A stretch of DNA of 64,000 nucleotides from positions 1 through 64,000 of the forward strand of contig NZ_BMUF01000012.1 in NCBI RefSeq assembly GCF_014650055.1, written 5' to 3'. Under the pieces are notes generated by a model. The model made no database searches and was not told the origin of the DNA. It saw only the letters and a list, made by a program, of their open reading frames with translations. Origin of the DNA: Streptomyces malachitofuscus (GTDB lineage: Bacteria; Actinomycetota; Actinomycetes; Streptomycetales; Streptomycetaceae). Shown here in pieces: positions 1-21,808 of the stretch. The translations under genes were made by a program, and so were the position numbers. Within the stretch, counting starts at the first letter, position 1. Every line of letters starts with the position of its first letter.

Positions 1-13405
<13,405 letters not shown>

Positions 13406-13629
13406 TTTCCTACCCCTATCAGTGGCGCGGCTGAAGTGCGCTCGGACGCCGGGAGCCGCGGAGACGGTTCGGTCGCGGCTCGCGGCGCGACTTCGAACAG
13501 CGACGGCTCACCTTGCGGGCACATCATGTCCAGGTCCGATCAGGACCGAAAAGCCCTGCTCAGACGCTCCTTAGCGCGCGCAGAAGGGCACCCCACCCGG
13601 TCGCCCGTGAGGGCATGGCCGAACGCCTA

Positions 13630-13657
13630 TACCCGATCGGGCATGGCCGATCGGGTA
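13630..13657. promoter_or_regulatory. Perfect 11-bp inverted repeat (operator-like)
   Basis: The arms TACCCGATCGG (13630-13640) and CCGATCGGGTA (13647-13657) are perfectly complementary and flank the spacer GCATGG. Each arm contains the self-complementary core CCGATCGG, so the element also reads as two direct copies of CCGATCGGG 14 bp apart. That suits a dimeric repressor better than a terminator, and no T-tract follows. No regulator gene lies beside it, so the binding protein is unknown. Confidence 0.55.
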
Positions 13658-13685
13658 CGGGGGCGCGGTCGCCCTGCCGGACAGT

Positions 13686-13704
13686 GACAATGAAAATGAT
13701 TACC
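13686..13704 (+). promoter_or_regulatory. Fur/Zur-family-like box
   Basis: The 19-mer GACAATGAAAATGATTACC matches the classical Fur consensus GATAATGATAATCATTATC at 15 of 19 positions by eye. Its inner TGAAAATGATT also equals the left part of the TGAAAATGATTTTCA-type sites bound by Zur in Streptomyces. It lies about 95 bp upstream of the ATP-grasp start. It is strikingly AT-rich for its surroundings. Whether zinc or iron is sensed cannot be decided from the sequence. The zinc reading is preferred because streptomycete iron boxes (DmdR/IdeR type) look different. Confidence 0.5.
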
Positions 13705-13798
13705 GATATCGTCTTCACGCGTGGCCCGGTCCGCCTCCTCCCGGAGGCCTCCTCGGGCTGCCCTGACGACTGAACCGCACCGCGCGAAATGGGGAGCC

Positions 13799-15055
13799 GT
13801 GGCTCATCTGCTGGTGATCGAAAGCTGGGTCGGCTCGATGAGCAGGCTGCTGCCACGGGCGATACGGGAGGGCGGACACGAGTTCACGTTCCTCACCCGC
13901 GATCTGCATCACTATCTGCGTGCGGCGCCCGAGGGCGCGGCGCACCCGCTGCTCGGGGCGCGCAACGTGATCACGGCGGACACCAACGACACGGAGGCCC
14001 TGCTGCCCGAAGTCGAGCGGCTGCACGCGGTGTTCGGGTTCGACGGGGTGATCACGTCCTGCGACTACTACCTGTCGACGGCGGCGCGGGTGGCCGGGCG
14101 GCTCGGTCTGCCCGCGTCGAGCCCCGAGGCGGTGGAGAACGCCTGCCGCAAGGACGCCGCCCGCCGTGTCCTTGCCGACGCCGGGGTGCCCGGGCCGCGC
14201 TTCGCCGTGCACGAGGAGTGGGCCGGTCTCGCGCCGGCGGCGCGGGAGATCGGCTACCCGCTGGTGGTCAAACCCGTCGACCTGTGCGCGGGCATGTACG
14301 TGCGGCGGGTGGACGACGAGGAACAACTCGCTGCGGCTGTAAGGGCTTTGGCCGACTTCCCGGTGAACGCGCGCGGGCAGCGCCGGGCACCGGTGGTGCT
14401 GCTCGAGGAACTCCTGGACGGCCCGGAGGTGAGCGTCGAGACCGTCTCGCACGCGGGCACGGTCCATGTGATCGGCGTGACCGACAAGAGCGTCGGCGGG
14501 GCGCCCGCGTTCATCGAGACCGGCCACATGTTCCCCGCGGCCCTGCCGGCCGCGGACATCGAAGCCGCCGAGCAGACCGCACTGGGCGCGCTCAAGGCGC
14601 TCGGCCTGACCGACGGCGTCGTGGCGCACACCGAGATCAAGCTCACCACCGCCGGGCCGCGCGTCGTCGAGGTCAACCCCCGGCCCGCCGGCAACCGCAT
14701 CACCGAGCTCGTACGCCACGTCACCGGCATCGACCTCGCCGCGGCCTTCGTGGACGTGTCCCTGGGCCGCGCACCCGACCTCAGGTGCACGGACACCGGC
14801 TTGCGGAGCGCCGCCATCGGCTTCGTCCTGCCGGAGTCCGCCGGCATGCTCGAAGCCCTGGACGGCAGCGCACTGCGGGACGCGCCCGGCGTCCTGGAGG
14901 TGCGGCTCGCCGAGCCCGGCAGGCAGGTGAAGGCCGCGCAGAGCAACAACGAGTACCTCGGGCACGTCATGGCGGGCGACGCCGAAGGACCGGGGGCCCG
15001 CGACCGGGTGGAGGCGCTGCTCGGCGGGCTGCGGTCCGGGCTGGTGATCCGATGA
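13799..15055 (+). CDS. ATP-grasp carboxylate-amine ligase
   Basis: A 418-residue ATP-grasp enzyme, first gene of the operon. The N-terminal pre-ATP-grasp region begins MAHLLVIESWVGS. The central ATP-binding region includes YPLVVKPVD and the acidic pair in LLEELLDGPEVSVE, and the metal-binding end of the fold is VEVNPRPAGN. Such enzymes join a carboxylate (as acyl phosphate) to an amine, for example in dipeptide or amino-acid-amide synthesis. The GTG at 13799 was chosen because the recognisable fold starts there, although GGGGAG lies only 2 nt upstream; an in-frame GTG at 13721 has no ribosome site. Its stop overlaps the next start (ATGA at 15052). With the epimerase and PLP enzyme downstream it probably assembles a small amino-acid conjugate. 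Substrates are unknown. Confidence 0.85.
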   Translation: MAHLLVIESWVGSMSRLLPRAIREGGHEFTFLTRDLHHYLRAAPEGAAHPLLGARNVITADTNDTEALLPEVERLHAVFGFDGVITSCDYYLSTAARVAGRLGLPASSPEAVENACRKDAARRVLADAGVPGPRFAVHEEWAGLAPAAREIGYPLVVKPVDLCAGMYVRRVDDEEQLAAAVRALADFPVNARGQRRAPVVLLEELLDGPEVSVETVSHAGTVHVIGVTDKSVGGAPAFIETGHMFPAALPAADIEAAEQTALGALKALGLTDGVVAHTEIKLTTAGPRVVEVNPRPAGNRITELVRHVTGIDLAAAFVDVSLGRAPDLRCTDTGLRSAAIGFVLPESAGMLEALDGSALRDAPGVLEVRLAEPGRQVKAAQSNNEYLGHVMAGDAEGPGARDRVEALLGGLRSGLVIR

Positions 15056-15900
15056 CCTCCGCCGCCTCGGCGTCCACCCGCATGACGTCGTACGACGCAA
15101 TCATGGCGCAGGCCCGCGCCGGTGAGCTCGGCCCCGATCCGGCCGCCCTGCGGATCGCCGTGGCCTTCACCACGCGGCAGGCCGTACGGCACGACGGGCG
15201 CGGCACCGGCTACCGCAACGAGGTGCTCGGCCTGCGGTTGGCCGAAGCCGTCGGCAGTTGCGCGGTCGAGCCCGGCGCGCTGCCCGACGGCGCGGTCGAG
15301 GACTGCGTCGGCGCGGACGTCGCCCGGCTGCTGGAGCATCCGCTGCCACCGGTGCGCGTGGCCGCTCTCGACGCCTACCTGATGCATGTCACCCCGCATG
15401 TCCCGGACCACGGGGCTCGGCCCGTCCCGCTTCCGGCCGGGACCTCGCTGGAGAAGTCCCGGGCCCGGGCGCGGGCGGTGGCCGGGCTGCTCGATCTGCC
15501 GCCGGGAGCGGCGGTGCTCGTGGTCGGCGTGGTCAACTCCCTGCTCGAGGCGCTGCGTTCACGGGGACTGGGCTACGTTCCGTGCGACCTCAAGGGCGGT
15601 GTCACCGAATGGGGCGAGACGGTCCTCACCGACGCGCTCGCCGAGGCCGGGCGGTGCGACGCGCTGCTGGTGTCCGGGATGACGCTGGGCAACGGGACCT
15701 TCGAGCCCCTGCGGGAGCACGCGCTGCGGCACGGCAAGCAGTTGGTGACGTTCGCCCAGACCGGCAGCGCCGTGCTGCCCCGCTTGCTGGGCCACGGGGT
15801 GAGCGCCGTGTGTGCGGAGCCGTACCCCTTCTTCTGGCTGGACGGTGGTCCCGGCACCCTCCACCTCTACCGCGCCGACGGTCCGGGAGGCACCCGGTGA
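15052..15900 (+). CDS. DUF364 / Rossmann-like (putative heavy-metal chelation) protein
   Basis: 282 residues starting at an ATG that overlaps the previous stop. The C-terminal half carries a Rossmann-like sequence with AVLVVGVVNSLLEAL and the characteristic LLVSGMTLGNGTFEPL. This pattern is typical of the DUF364/DUF4213 proteins, described in domain databases as putative heavy-metal chelation domains. The N-terminal half (residues about 10-110) resembles the enolase-N-terminal-like DUF4213 part. No catalytic function is established for the family. Its place in an operon with a nickel/peptide-type importer and a Fur/Zur-like box supports a metal-related role, by inference. Confidence 0.75.
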   Translation: MTSAASASTRMTSYDAIMAQARAGELGPDPAALRIAVAFTTRQAVRHDGRGTGYRNEVLGLRLAEAVGSCAVEPGALPDGAVEDCVGADVARLLEHPLPPVRVAALDAYLMHVTPHVPDHGARPVPLPAGTSLEKSRARARAVAGLLDLPPGAAVLVVGVVNSLLEALRSRGLGYVPCDLKGGVTEWGETVLTDALAEAGRCDALLVSGMTLGNGTFEPLREHALRHGKQLVTFAQTGSAVLPRLLGHGVSAVCAEPYPFFWLDGGPGTLHLYRADGPGGTR

Positions 15901-16994
15901 CCCCGGCCACCGCCACCGCCGTACGCCCCGCCGCCCGCCCGGAACTGCTCGCCCTGCTCGGCCGTACGCCCGTCGCGCGCATCACCGCGGGCCTGCCGGA
16001 ACCGCACCCGGGTTTCTGGGCCAAACTCGAAGGGCTCGCCGCAGGCGGCATGAAGGCACGGGCCGCGGTGTCCATGCTGATGGGCGCCCGCGAGCGCGGT
16101 GAACTGCGGCCCGGTGCCCCCGTGGTGGAGTCCACCTCCGGAACCCTGGGTATCGGGCTCGCCTTCGCGGGCCAGGCCCTCGGTCATCCCGTCGTGCTGG
16201 TCGGCGACAGCGAACTGGAGCCGTCCATGCGGCAGTTGCTGCGCTCCTACGGGGTGCGGTTGGAGATCGTGGACCGGCCCGCGCCCCAGGGCGGCTGGCA
16301 GGCCGGGCGGCTGGCCCGGCTGCGGGAGCTGCTCGCCGTGCTGCCCGACGCCTACTGGCCCGACCAGTACAACAACCCCGACAACACGGCCGGTTACGCC
16401 TCGCTCGCCGCCGAACTCGCGGTCCAGCTCGACCACTTGGACATCCTGGTGTGCAGCGTCGGCACCGGCGGCCACAGCGCCGGCCTCATCGGCCCGCTGC
16501 GCCGCCACTGGCCCGCGCTGCGGCTGATCGGCGTCGACTCCACCGGTTCCACGATCTTCGGCCAGCCCGCCCGGCCGCGGCTGATGCGCGGCCTGGGCAG
16601 CAGCATCCACCCGCGCAACGTCGCCTACGACGCCTTCGACGAGGTGCACTGGGTCGGCCCGGCCGAGGCCGTGGACAGCTGCCGCCGCCTGGCCCGCGGC
16701 AGCTTCGTCAGCGGCGGCTGGAGCACCGGAGCCGCGGCCCGCGTCGCCGCCTGGGCCGCCCGTGTCCACCCCGGCGCCGTTGTCGCCACCGTCTTCCCCG
16801 ACGGTCCGCACCGCTATCTCGGCACCGTCTACGACGACGGCTTCGCCGCCGCCCACGGCGTCGACCCGTCCGCGGCGGCCACCCGGCCGGTGCAGATCCC
16901 TCACCCGTACGCCGCCGAGGCGACCGGCTGGGTGCGGTGCACGCGCGTCACCGACCCGCTGAGGACCGTCCCCCCTGCGGGAGGGAACCGGTGA
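15897..16994 (+). CDS. Cysteine-synthase-like PLP enzyme (fold type II)
   Basis: 365 residues, GTG start overlapping the preceding stop (GTGA). The tryptophan-synthase-beta/CysK fold is shown by FWAKLEGLAAGGMKAR (candidate PLP lysine in GGMKAR), the STSGTLGIGLA asparagine-loop equivalent, and the phosphate loop CSVGTGGHSAG. The lysine context differs from the usual NPTGSxKDR of cysteine synthase, so a beta-replacement on a non-standard substrate is likely. Relatives such as SbnA and the CysK-like enzymes of other natural-product pathways make diaminopropionate or related amino acids. Here it may supply an unusual amino acid to the ATP-grasp enzyme. The SbnB partner of the SbnA route is absent, so that specific reaction is not supported. 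Confidence 0.8.
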   Translation: MTPATATAVRPAARPELLALLGRTPVARITAGLPEPHPGFWAKLEGLAAGGMKARAAVSMLMGARERGELRPGAPVVESTSGTLGIGLAFAGQALGHPVVLVGDSELEPSMRQLLRSYGVRLEIVDRPAPQGGWQAGRLARLRELLAVLPDAYWPDQYNNPDNTAGYASLAAELAVQLDHLDILVCSVGTGGHSAGLIGPLRRHWPALRLIGVDSTGSTIFGQPARPRLMRGLGSSIHPRNVAYDAFDEVHWVGPAEAVDSCRRLARGSFVSGGWSTGAAARVAAWAARVHPGAVVATVFPDGPHRYLGTVYDDGFAAAHGVDPSAAATRPVQIPHPYAAEATGWVRCTRVTDPLRTVPPAGGNR

Positions 16995-18052
16995 AGGCCT
17001 GCCTGCGCACCGTACGCCTCGACCTCACCGAGCCGCTGCGCATATCCCGCTCCACCATGACCGGCCGCGACGCCGTGTGGCTGACCGTCGAACACGAAGG
17101 CGTCACCGGGCACGGTGAGGCCGTCAGCAGCGTCCGTTACCGTCTGGACACCGAGACCCTCGAAGCGCTCTTCGCCGCCGTCGGGACGGAGCTCGCCCGC
17201 TTCCCCGATCCCGAGAGCGCCCTGGAGGCCCTGCAGGCGGGCGAGTTGGCCGGTGACGGCACTCCCGCGGCCGTGACGGCCGCCGTCGAGGCGGCTCTGC
17301 TCGACCTCGTCGGCAAGCGCGCGGGCAGCCCCCTCCACCGGCTCCTCGGTGCCGCGGCGCCTCCGGTCGCGGCGACCGCGCGCACCATCGGCATCACGTC
17401 CCCCGCGCACGCGGCGGCGCAGGCCCGCTCTCTCGCCGCGAGCGGCTTCGAGGTGATCAAGGTCAAGGCGGGGTCGCCCGATCCGGAGGACGACGTCGAG
17501 CGCGTCCGCGTCGTCCGCGACGCCGCGCCCGGGGCCCGGCTGCTCCTCGACCCCAACGGCGCCTGGACGACGGCGCAGGCCGAAGGGCTGCTGCCCCGGT
17601 TCGCCGGGCTCGGTGTCGAGGCCGTGGAACAGCCCCTCGTCCCCGGTGCCCCGGAGGCGCTGGGGGCCCTGGCCGCACGCTCACCGCTGCCGGTCATCGC
17701 CGACGAGGACGCCGTGAGCCTCGAGGACGTGCGCCGGCTGGCCGGGCGCGTCCACGGGGTCAACGTGAAGCTCGCCGAGTGCGGCGGGGTGCACGCGGCC
17801 CTGCGCATCGCCGAGCTGATCGACGGCAGCGGCACCGAGCTGATGCTGGGCTGCCTGACCGCCAGCAGCCTCGGCCTCGCGCCCGCAGTCCACCTCGCCG
17901 ACCGGGCCCGCTGGGCCGACCTGGACGGGCACCTGCTGCTCGCCCGCGACCCGTGGACCGGCATCGGCGGCGAGGACGGCCGCGTACGGGCGAGCGACCT
18001 GCCCGGACTGGGCGTCGAGCCGCGGGAGGTGAGCCGTGCGGACCTGGCATGA
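16991..18052 (+). CDS. Enolase-superfamily enzyme, dipeptide-epimerase-like
   Basis: 353 residues, GTG start overlapping the previous stop. It has the muconate-lactonizing-enzyme subgroup layout: a capping domain, then a TIM barrel with the KxK base VIKVKAG, metal ligands in LLLDPNGAW, VEQPL and IADED, and the second lysine in VKLAECGG. The WADLDGHLLLARDP tail is also typical of L-Ala-D/L-Glu and other dipeptide epimerases. It would invert the alpha-carbon of an amino acid within a dipeptide or N-acyl amino acid. In this operon it could act on the product of the ATP-grasp ligase. An N-succinylamino-acid racemase or o-succinylbenzoate synthase activity cannot be excluded. Confidence 0.8.
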   Translation: MKACLRTVRLDLTEPLRISRSTMTGRDAVWLTVEHEGVTGHGEAVSSVRYRLDTETLEALFAAVGTELARFPDPESALEALQAGELAGDGTPAAVTAAVEAALLDLVGKRAGSPLHRLLGAAAPPVAATARTIGITSPAHAAAQARSLAASGFEVIKVKAGSPDPEDDVERVRVVRDAAPGARLLLDPNGAWTTAQAEGLLPRFAGLGVEAVEQPLVPGAPEALGALAARSPLPVIADEDAVSLEDVRRLAGRVHGVNVKLAECGGVHAALRIAELIDGSGTELMLGCLTASSLGLAPAVHLADRARWADLDGHLLLARDPWTGIGGEDGRVRASDLPGLGVEPREVSRADLA

Positions 18053-19316
18053 GATACGCCGCTTCCCGCTCGCGGTCCGGCTCCTGCTGGTCAACCAGCT
18101 CGGCGTGAACACCGGCTTCTACCTCCTCATCCCCTACCTCGCCACCCACCTCACCGAGAACCTGGGCCTGTCCGCCGCCGTCGTCGGTGTCGTGCTCGGC
18201 GTGCGCAACCTCAGCCAGCAGGGCCTGTTCATCATCGGCGGCTCGGCCTCCGACCGGCTCGGCGCACGGGGTGTGATCATCGCCGGCTGCGCTCTGCGCA
18301 CCGTCGGGTTCGCGCTCTTCGCGCTCGGCGACGACCTGGCCGTCCTGCTCGCCGCCTCCGTCCTCAGCGGCTTCGCCGGGGCCCTGTTCAACCCGGCCGT
18401 GCGCGCCTACATCGCCCAGGAGGCCGACGAGCGCAGGGCCGAGGCGTTCGCCCTGTTCAACGTGTTCGCCACCACCGGGGCGCTGATCGGACCGCTGCTG
18501 GGCAGCGCGCTGCTGCTCGTGGACTTCCGCACCTCGGCCCTGACCGCCGCCGGGATCTTCGCGGTCCTCACCGTGGCACAGGCCCTCGTCCTGCCCGCGC
18601 GGGAGGTGGAACCGGGCAGGGGCACCGTGCTCGCGGACTGGCGCGAGGTCCTCGGCAACCGGGCCTTCCTCGCCTTCGCGCTCGCCATGGTCGGCATGTT
18701 CAACCTGGAGAACCAGCTGTACCTGCTGCTGCCCGACGGAGCACGGCAGGCCACCGGCTGGGACGGCGCCGCCGGCCTCGTCTTCGTCGTCGGCACCCTC
18801 GCCAATCTCACCCTGCAACTGCGCATCACCCGCGCCCTGAAGGAGCGCAGGGACAGGGCACGCTGGATCTCCGCCGGGCTCGGCCTGATGGCGCTCGCGT
18901 TCCTGCCGCCCGCCGTGGTGGCCGGTGGCTCCGGCGGGCCGGACGGCACGGTGGACGCGGTGCTGCGCGCCCTGCCCGTGCTGGCGGGAGCCCTGCTGCT
19001 CCACCTCGGCGTGATGGTCGCCCAGCCGTTCGTCATGGAACTGATCCCCGGCTTCGGCCGCCCCGAGCTGACCGGCACCTACTTCGGCGTCTTCTACGTC
19101 GTCTCGGGCATCGCCGCCGCCGTCGGCAACACCGTCGTCGGCTGGGCCATGGACACCGGCGGGCGCGGCGGCACGGGCTGGCTGCCGTGGGCGTGCTGCG
19201 CGCTGTTCGGGCTCGCTTCCGCGCTGGGCGTGGCCCGGCTGCGCCGGCTGGGAGCACTGCCGACGCCGTCGGGGCCCTCCGTACCCGCGACCACCCGAGG
19301 AAGGACACCCGCATGA
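18036..19316 (+). CDS. MFS transporter (candidate exporter)
   Basis: 426 residues with about twelve hydrophobic segments and the MFS loop 2-3 signature in GSASDRLGARG. The GTG at 18036 is preceded by GGGAGGTGA and overlaps the end of the epimerase gene by 17 nt, so translation is coupled. No solute can be assigned from sequence. Its position between biosynthetic genes and an importer makes export of the operon's product the simplest role, in the manner of MFS exporters in metallophore loci. Confidence 0.85.
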   Translation: MRTWHEIRRFPLAVRLLLVNQLGVNTGFYLLIPYLATHLTENLGLSAAVVGVVLGVRNLSQQGLFIIGGSASDRLGARGVIIAGCALRTVGFALFALGDDLAVLLAASVLSGFAGALFNPAVRAYIAQEADERRAEAFALFNVFATTGALIGPLLGSALLLVDFRTSALTAAGIFAVLTVAQALVLPAREVEPGRGTVLADWREVLGNRAFLAFALAMVGMFNLENQLYLLLPDGARQATGWDGAAGLVFVVGTLANLTLQLRITRALKERRDRARWISAGLGLMALAFLPPAVVAGGSGGPDGTVDAVLRALPVLAGALLLHLGVMVAQPFVMELIPGFGRPELTGTYFGVFYVVSGIAAAVGNTVVGWAMDTGGRGGTGWLPWACCALFGLASALGVARLRRLGALPTPSGPSVPATTRGRTPA

Positions 19317-20122
19317 CCTCGACGACGACCGCGAGTTCGCACAACCTGCTCACGGACAACCCCGAGCTCTACGAGGCACGCTTCCCCGACCCCGGACGGC
19401 TCGCCGGGCGATGGGCCGAGGACTGCCTGCGGCGGCACGGGGCGGGTCCGCGCGTGCTGGACATGGGCTGCGGCACCGGCCGCGACGCCGCACACCTGCA
19501 CTCCGCCGGCCGTACGGTGACCGGTGCCGACCTCTCCGAGGCCATGCTCACGCACGCCCGCACCCACCATCGCGGACCGGAATACGTACGCGCCGACCTG
19601 CGCGGATTCGACCTCGGCCGGAACGCGTTCGACGCCGTGGTGTGCCTGGACAGCGCCCTGCTGTACTGCCACACCAACGCCCTGCTCGACGCCTTCCTGT
19701 CCTCCTGCCGCCGCGCCGTGGCCCCGGCCGGACTGCTCGTCGCGGAGATGCGCAACGGCGCCCACTTCCTGGGCCGCACCGGCCTGCTCGACATACCCAG
19801 GGTCGACGAGTTCGCCTGGCAGGGCACCGCCTACCGGTCCACCACCACCCTCACCGTCGACCGTACGGCCCAACTGCTGCGCCGTACGCGCGTGTGGACC
19901 GCGGACGACGGGTCGGAGCCCGTCGAGCAACGCTCCGCATGGCGGTTGCTGTTCCCGCAGGAGCTGCGTCACCTCCTGGCCGCGCACGGCTTCGAGGTCC
20001 TGGAACTCCACGACGGGCCGGGACCGCGCACCGACCCGCCCTGGCACGAGGGTCTGCCTCCCGGCCGTACCGCCGACGCCGACCGGCTGCACGTGGTCGC
20101 CCGCCTGGTCCGGCCCTCCTGA
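19313..20122 (+). CDS. Class I SAM-dependent methyltransferase
   Basis: 269 residues; the ATG overlaps the MFS stop and GAGGAAGGA lies upstream. The SAM-binding motif I is VLDMGCGTGRDAAHL, followed by an acidic loop VTGADLS and a motif IV-like VVCLDSALLY. It is a soluble small-molecule methyltransferase of the broad Methyltransf_11/25 type. It probably N- or O-methylates the operon's product. It is distinct from the N-methyltransferase domain embedded in the NRPS. Confidence 0.85.
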   Translation: MTSTTTASSHNLLTDNPELYEARFPDPGRLAGRWAEDCLRRHGAGPRVLDMGCGTGRDAAHLHSAGRTVTGADLSEAMLTHARTHHRGPEYVRADLRGFDLGRNAFDAVVCLDSALLYCHTNALLDAFLSSCRRAVAPAGLLVAEMRNGAHFLGRTGLLDIPRVDEFAWQGTAYRSTTTLTVDRTAQLLRRTRVWTADDGSEPVEQRSAWRLLFPQELRHLLAAHGFEVLELHDGPGPRTDPPWHEGLPPGRTADADRLHVVARLVRPS

Positions 20123-20200
20123 CCGGGCCCGTCTCCGCGCCCTCACACCACGCGCACGGCACCCCGGCAATGGCTCATCCACACACCCGAGGAAACACGC

Positions 20201-21808
20201 ATGCACGAGAAATCCACCCGCCTCGTCCCCCCGCCGGACCGCTTCCCCGGCCTGCACCGGCGCGGCTTCCTCGCCGCCACCGGCGCGGCCTCGCTCGGCG
20301 CTCTCGCTCTCGCCGGATGCGGCGGCTCGGGCTCCGGGTCCGGCGACGGCGGGAGCAAGGGCGACGGCACACCGAAGCGGGGCGGGCGGCTGCGCGCCGC
20401 GTTCGCGGGCGGCGGCGCGAGCGAGACACTCGACCCGCACCTGGCCAATCTCTTCGCCGACGTCGCCCGCGCCAAGGCGCTGTTCGACAAGCTCGCCGAC
20501 TACGGCGCCGATCTGTCCGCCCGACCCCGCCTCGCCGAGAAGTGGGAGCCCGACAAGACCCTGGACCGCTGGCAGGTCACCCTGCGCGAAGCCACTTTCC
20601 ACGACGGCCGTCCGGTCACCGCGCGGGACGTCCTCCACAGCTACCGCCGCATCGCCGACCCGAAGCGGACGTTCCGGGCCAAGGCGTCCCTGGAACCGAT
20701 CGACCTCGATGCGAGCCGCGCCACCGGCAAGCGGTCGATCGAGTTCGTCCTCAAGCGCCCGACGGCCGAGTTCCCCAACGTCCTGGCCGCGTTCGGCGCG
20801 TACATCGTGCCCGAGAACGCCGACGAGTTCGACAGGAAGCCGGTCGGTTCGGGACCGTTCCGGTTCGTGTCGTTCACCCCGGGCCGCTCGGCGCTCTTCC
20901 GCCGCAACGACGAGTACTGGGAGGGCGCCCCTCACCTCGACGAGCTCGAGTTCGTCGTCGCCAACGAGGAGTCCGCCCGCGTCAACGCCCTCATCGGCGG
21001 ACAGGTCGAGTACGCCCACGAGCTCAACCCGACCACCGCCCGCGCCCACGAGGGCGGGGGACGGATCGAGATCGTGCGGCTGCGCAACAGCGCCATGCAG
21101 GGGTTCTGCATGAAGACCGACCGGGCGCCCTTCGACGACGAGCGGGTGCGCCAGGCGTTCTTCCTCATCGCCGACCGCCGGGAACTCGTCGACGGCGCCC
21201 TGTCCGGCGCGGGCGAGGTCGGCAACGACCTGTTCGGCAAGGGCTACGAGTACTACGCCGACGGCCTTCCCCAGCGGGAGCAGGACCTCGACCGGGCCCG
21301 CGCCCTGCTCCAGCAGGCCGGCGCCGAGAACCTCCGGGTCACTCTCGACACCTCGGCCGTCGCCGCCGGATTCACCGAAGCCGCAGGCATCTTCCGCGAC
21401 CAGGCGAAGAAGGCCGGCGTCACGATCGACGTCCGGATGGGCAGCAAGGACTCCTACTGGAGCGACATACTCGACGGCGGCACCCTGTGCTGCTACCGCT
21501 CCGGCGCCATGCCCATCGAGGCCCACATCTCCCAGCGCCTGCTCACCGGCTCCACCACCAACGCCACCAAGTGGCAGCGCAAGGACTTCGACGCCCTCTA
21601 CCAGCAGGCCCAGTCCACCCCTGACAAGGCCGGCCGCGCCGCCGTCTACGAGCGCATGCAGCGCCGCCTGTACTCCGAGGGCGGCTTCCTCGTCTGGGGC
21701 TTCGCGGACTGGATCATCGGAACGGCCCGTACTGTGAAGGGGGTCCAGACCGAGGCGCCCGCCAACACCGTCGACTGGGCCCGCTTCGACAAGGTGTGGC
21801 TCGCGTGA
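20201..21808 (+). CDS. ABC importer substrate-binding lipoprotein (SBP family 5)
   Basis: 535 residues. The N-terminus combines a twin-arginine-like RRGF with a lipobox (LAGC, Cys about residue 43) followed by a Gly/Ser linker, so it is a secreted lipid-anchored protein that may use the Tat route. The body is the family 5 oligopeptide/nickel-binding type, with the opening domain containing LDPHLANLF and FHDGRPVTARDV. GAGGAAACA precedes the ATG. It begins after a 78-bp gap, the only sizeable break in the operon. Family 5 proteins bind peptides, nickel chelates or opine metallophores (CntA type). Confidence 0.9.
   Translation: MHEKSTRLVPPPDRFPGLHRRGFLAATGAASLGALALAGCGGSGSGSGDGGSKGDGTPKRGGRLRAAFAGGGASETLDPHLANLFADVARAKALFDKLADYGADLSARPRLAEKWEPDKTLDRWQVTLREATFHDGRPVTARDVLHSYRRIADPKRTFRAKASLEPIDLDASRATGKRSIEFVLKRPTAEFPNVLAAFGAYIVPENADEFDRKPVGSGPFRFVSFTPGRSALFRRNDEYWEGAPHLDELEFVVANEESARVNALIGGQVEYAHELNPTTARAHEGGGRIEIVRLRNSAMQGFCMKTDRAPFDDERVRQAFFLIADRRELVDGALSGAGEVGNDLFGKGYEYYADGLPQREQDLDRARALLQQAGAENLRVTLDTSAVAAGFTEAAGIFRDQAKKAGVTIDVRMGSKDSYWSDILDGGTLCCYRSGAMPIEAHISQRLLTGSTTNATKWQRKDFDALYQQAQSTPDKAGRAAVYERMQRRLYSEGGFLVWGFADWIIGTARTVKGVQTEAPANTVDWARFDKVWLA

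Larger units (their letters stand above)
13406..13798. promoter_or_regulatory. Divergent control region between the NRPS and the ten-gene operon
   Basis: This 393-bp region has no convincing gene of its own; the short frames crossing it are shadows. It is the only gene-free stretch longer than 300 bp in the window. It holds an imperfect inverted repeat (13467-13477 with 13486-13498, arms GTTCG...TCGCG), a perfect 11-bp inverted repeat at 13630-13657 and a Fur-family-like box at 13686-13704. Both promoters should lie here, so one metal-responsive repressor could control the synthetase and the operon together. Confidence 0.6.

Noticed and set aside
15897..16994. SbnA-type diaminopropionate synthesis
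   Set aside because: The SbnB-like ornithine-cyclodeaminase-family partner is missing from the locus, so the specific route is not supported.
15052..21808. Staphylopine-type (Cnt) metallophore pathway
   Set aside because: The importer and exporter fit, but no nicotianamine-synthase-like CntL, histidine racemase CntK or opine dehydrogenase CntM is present.
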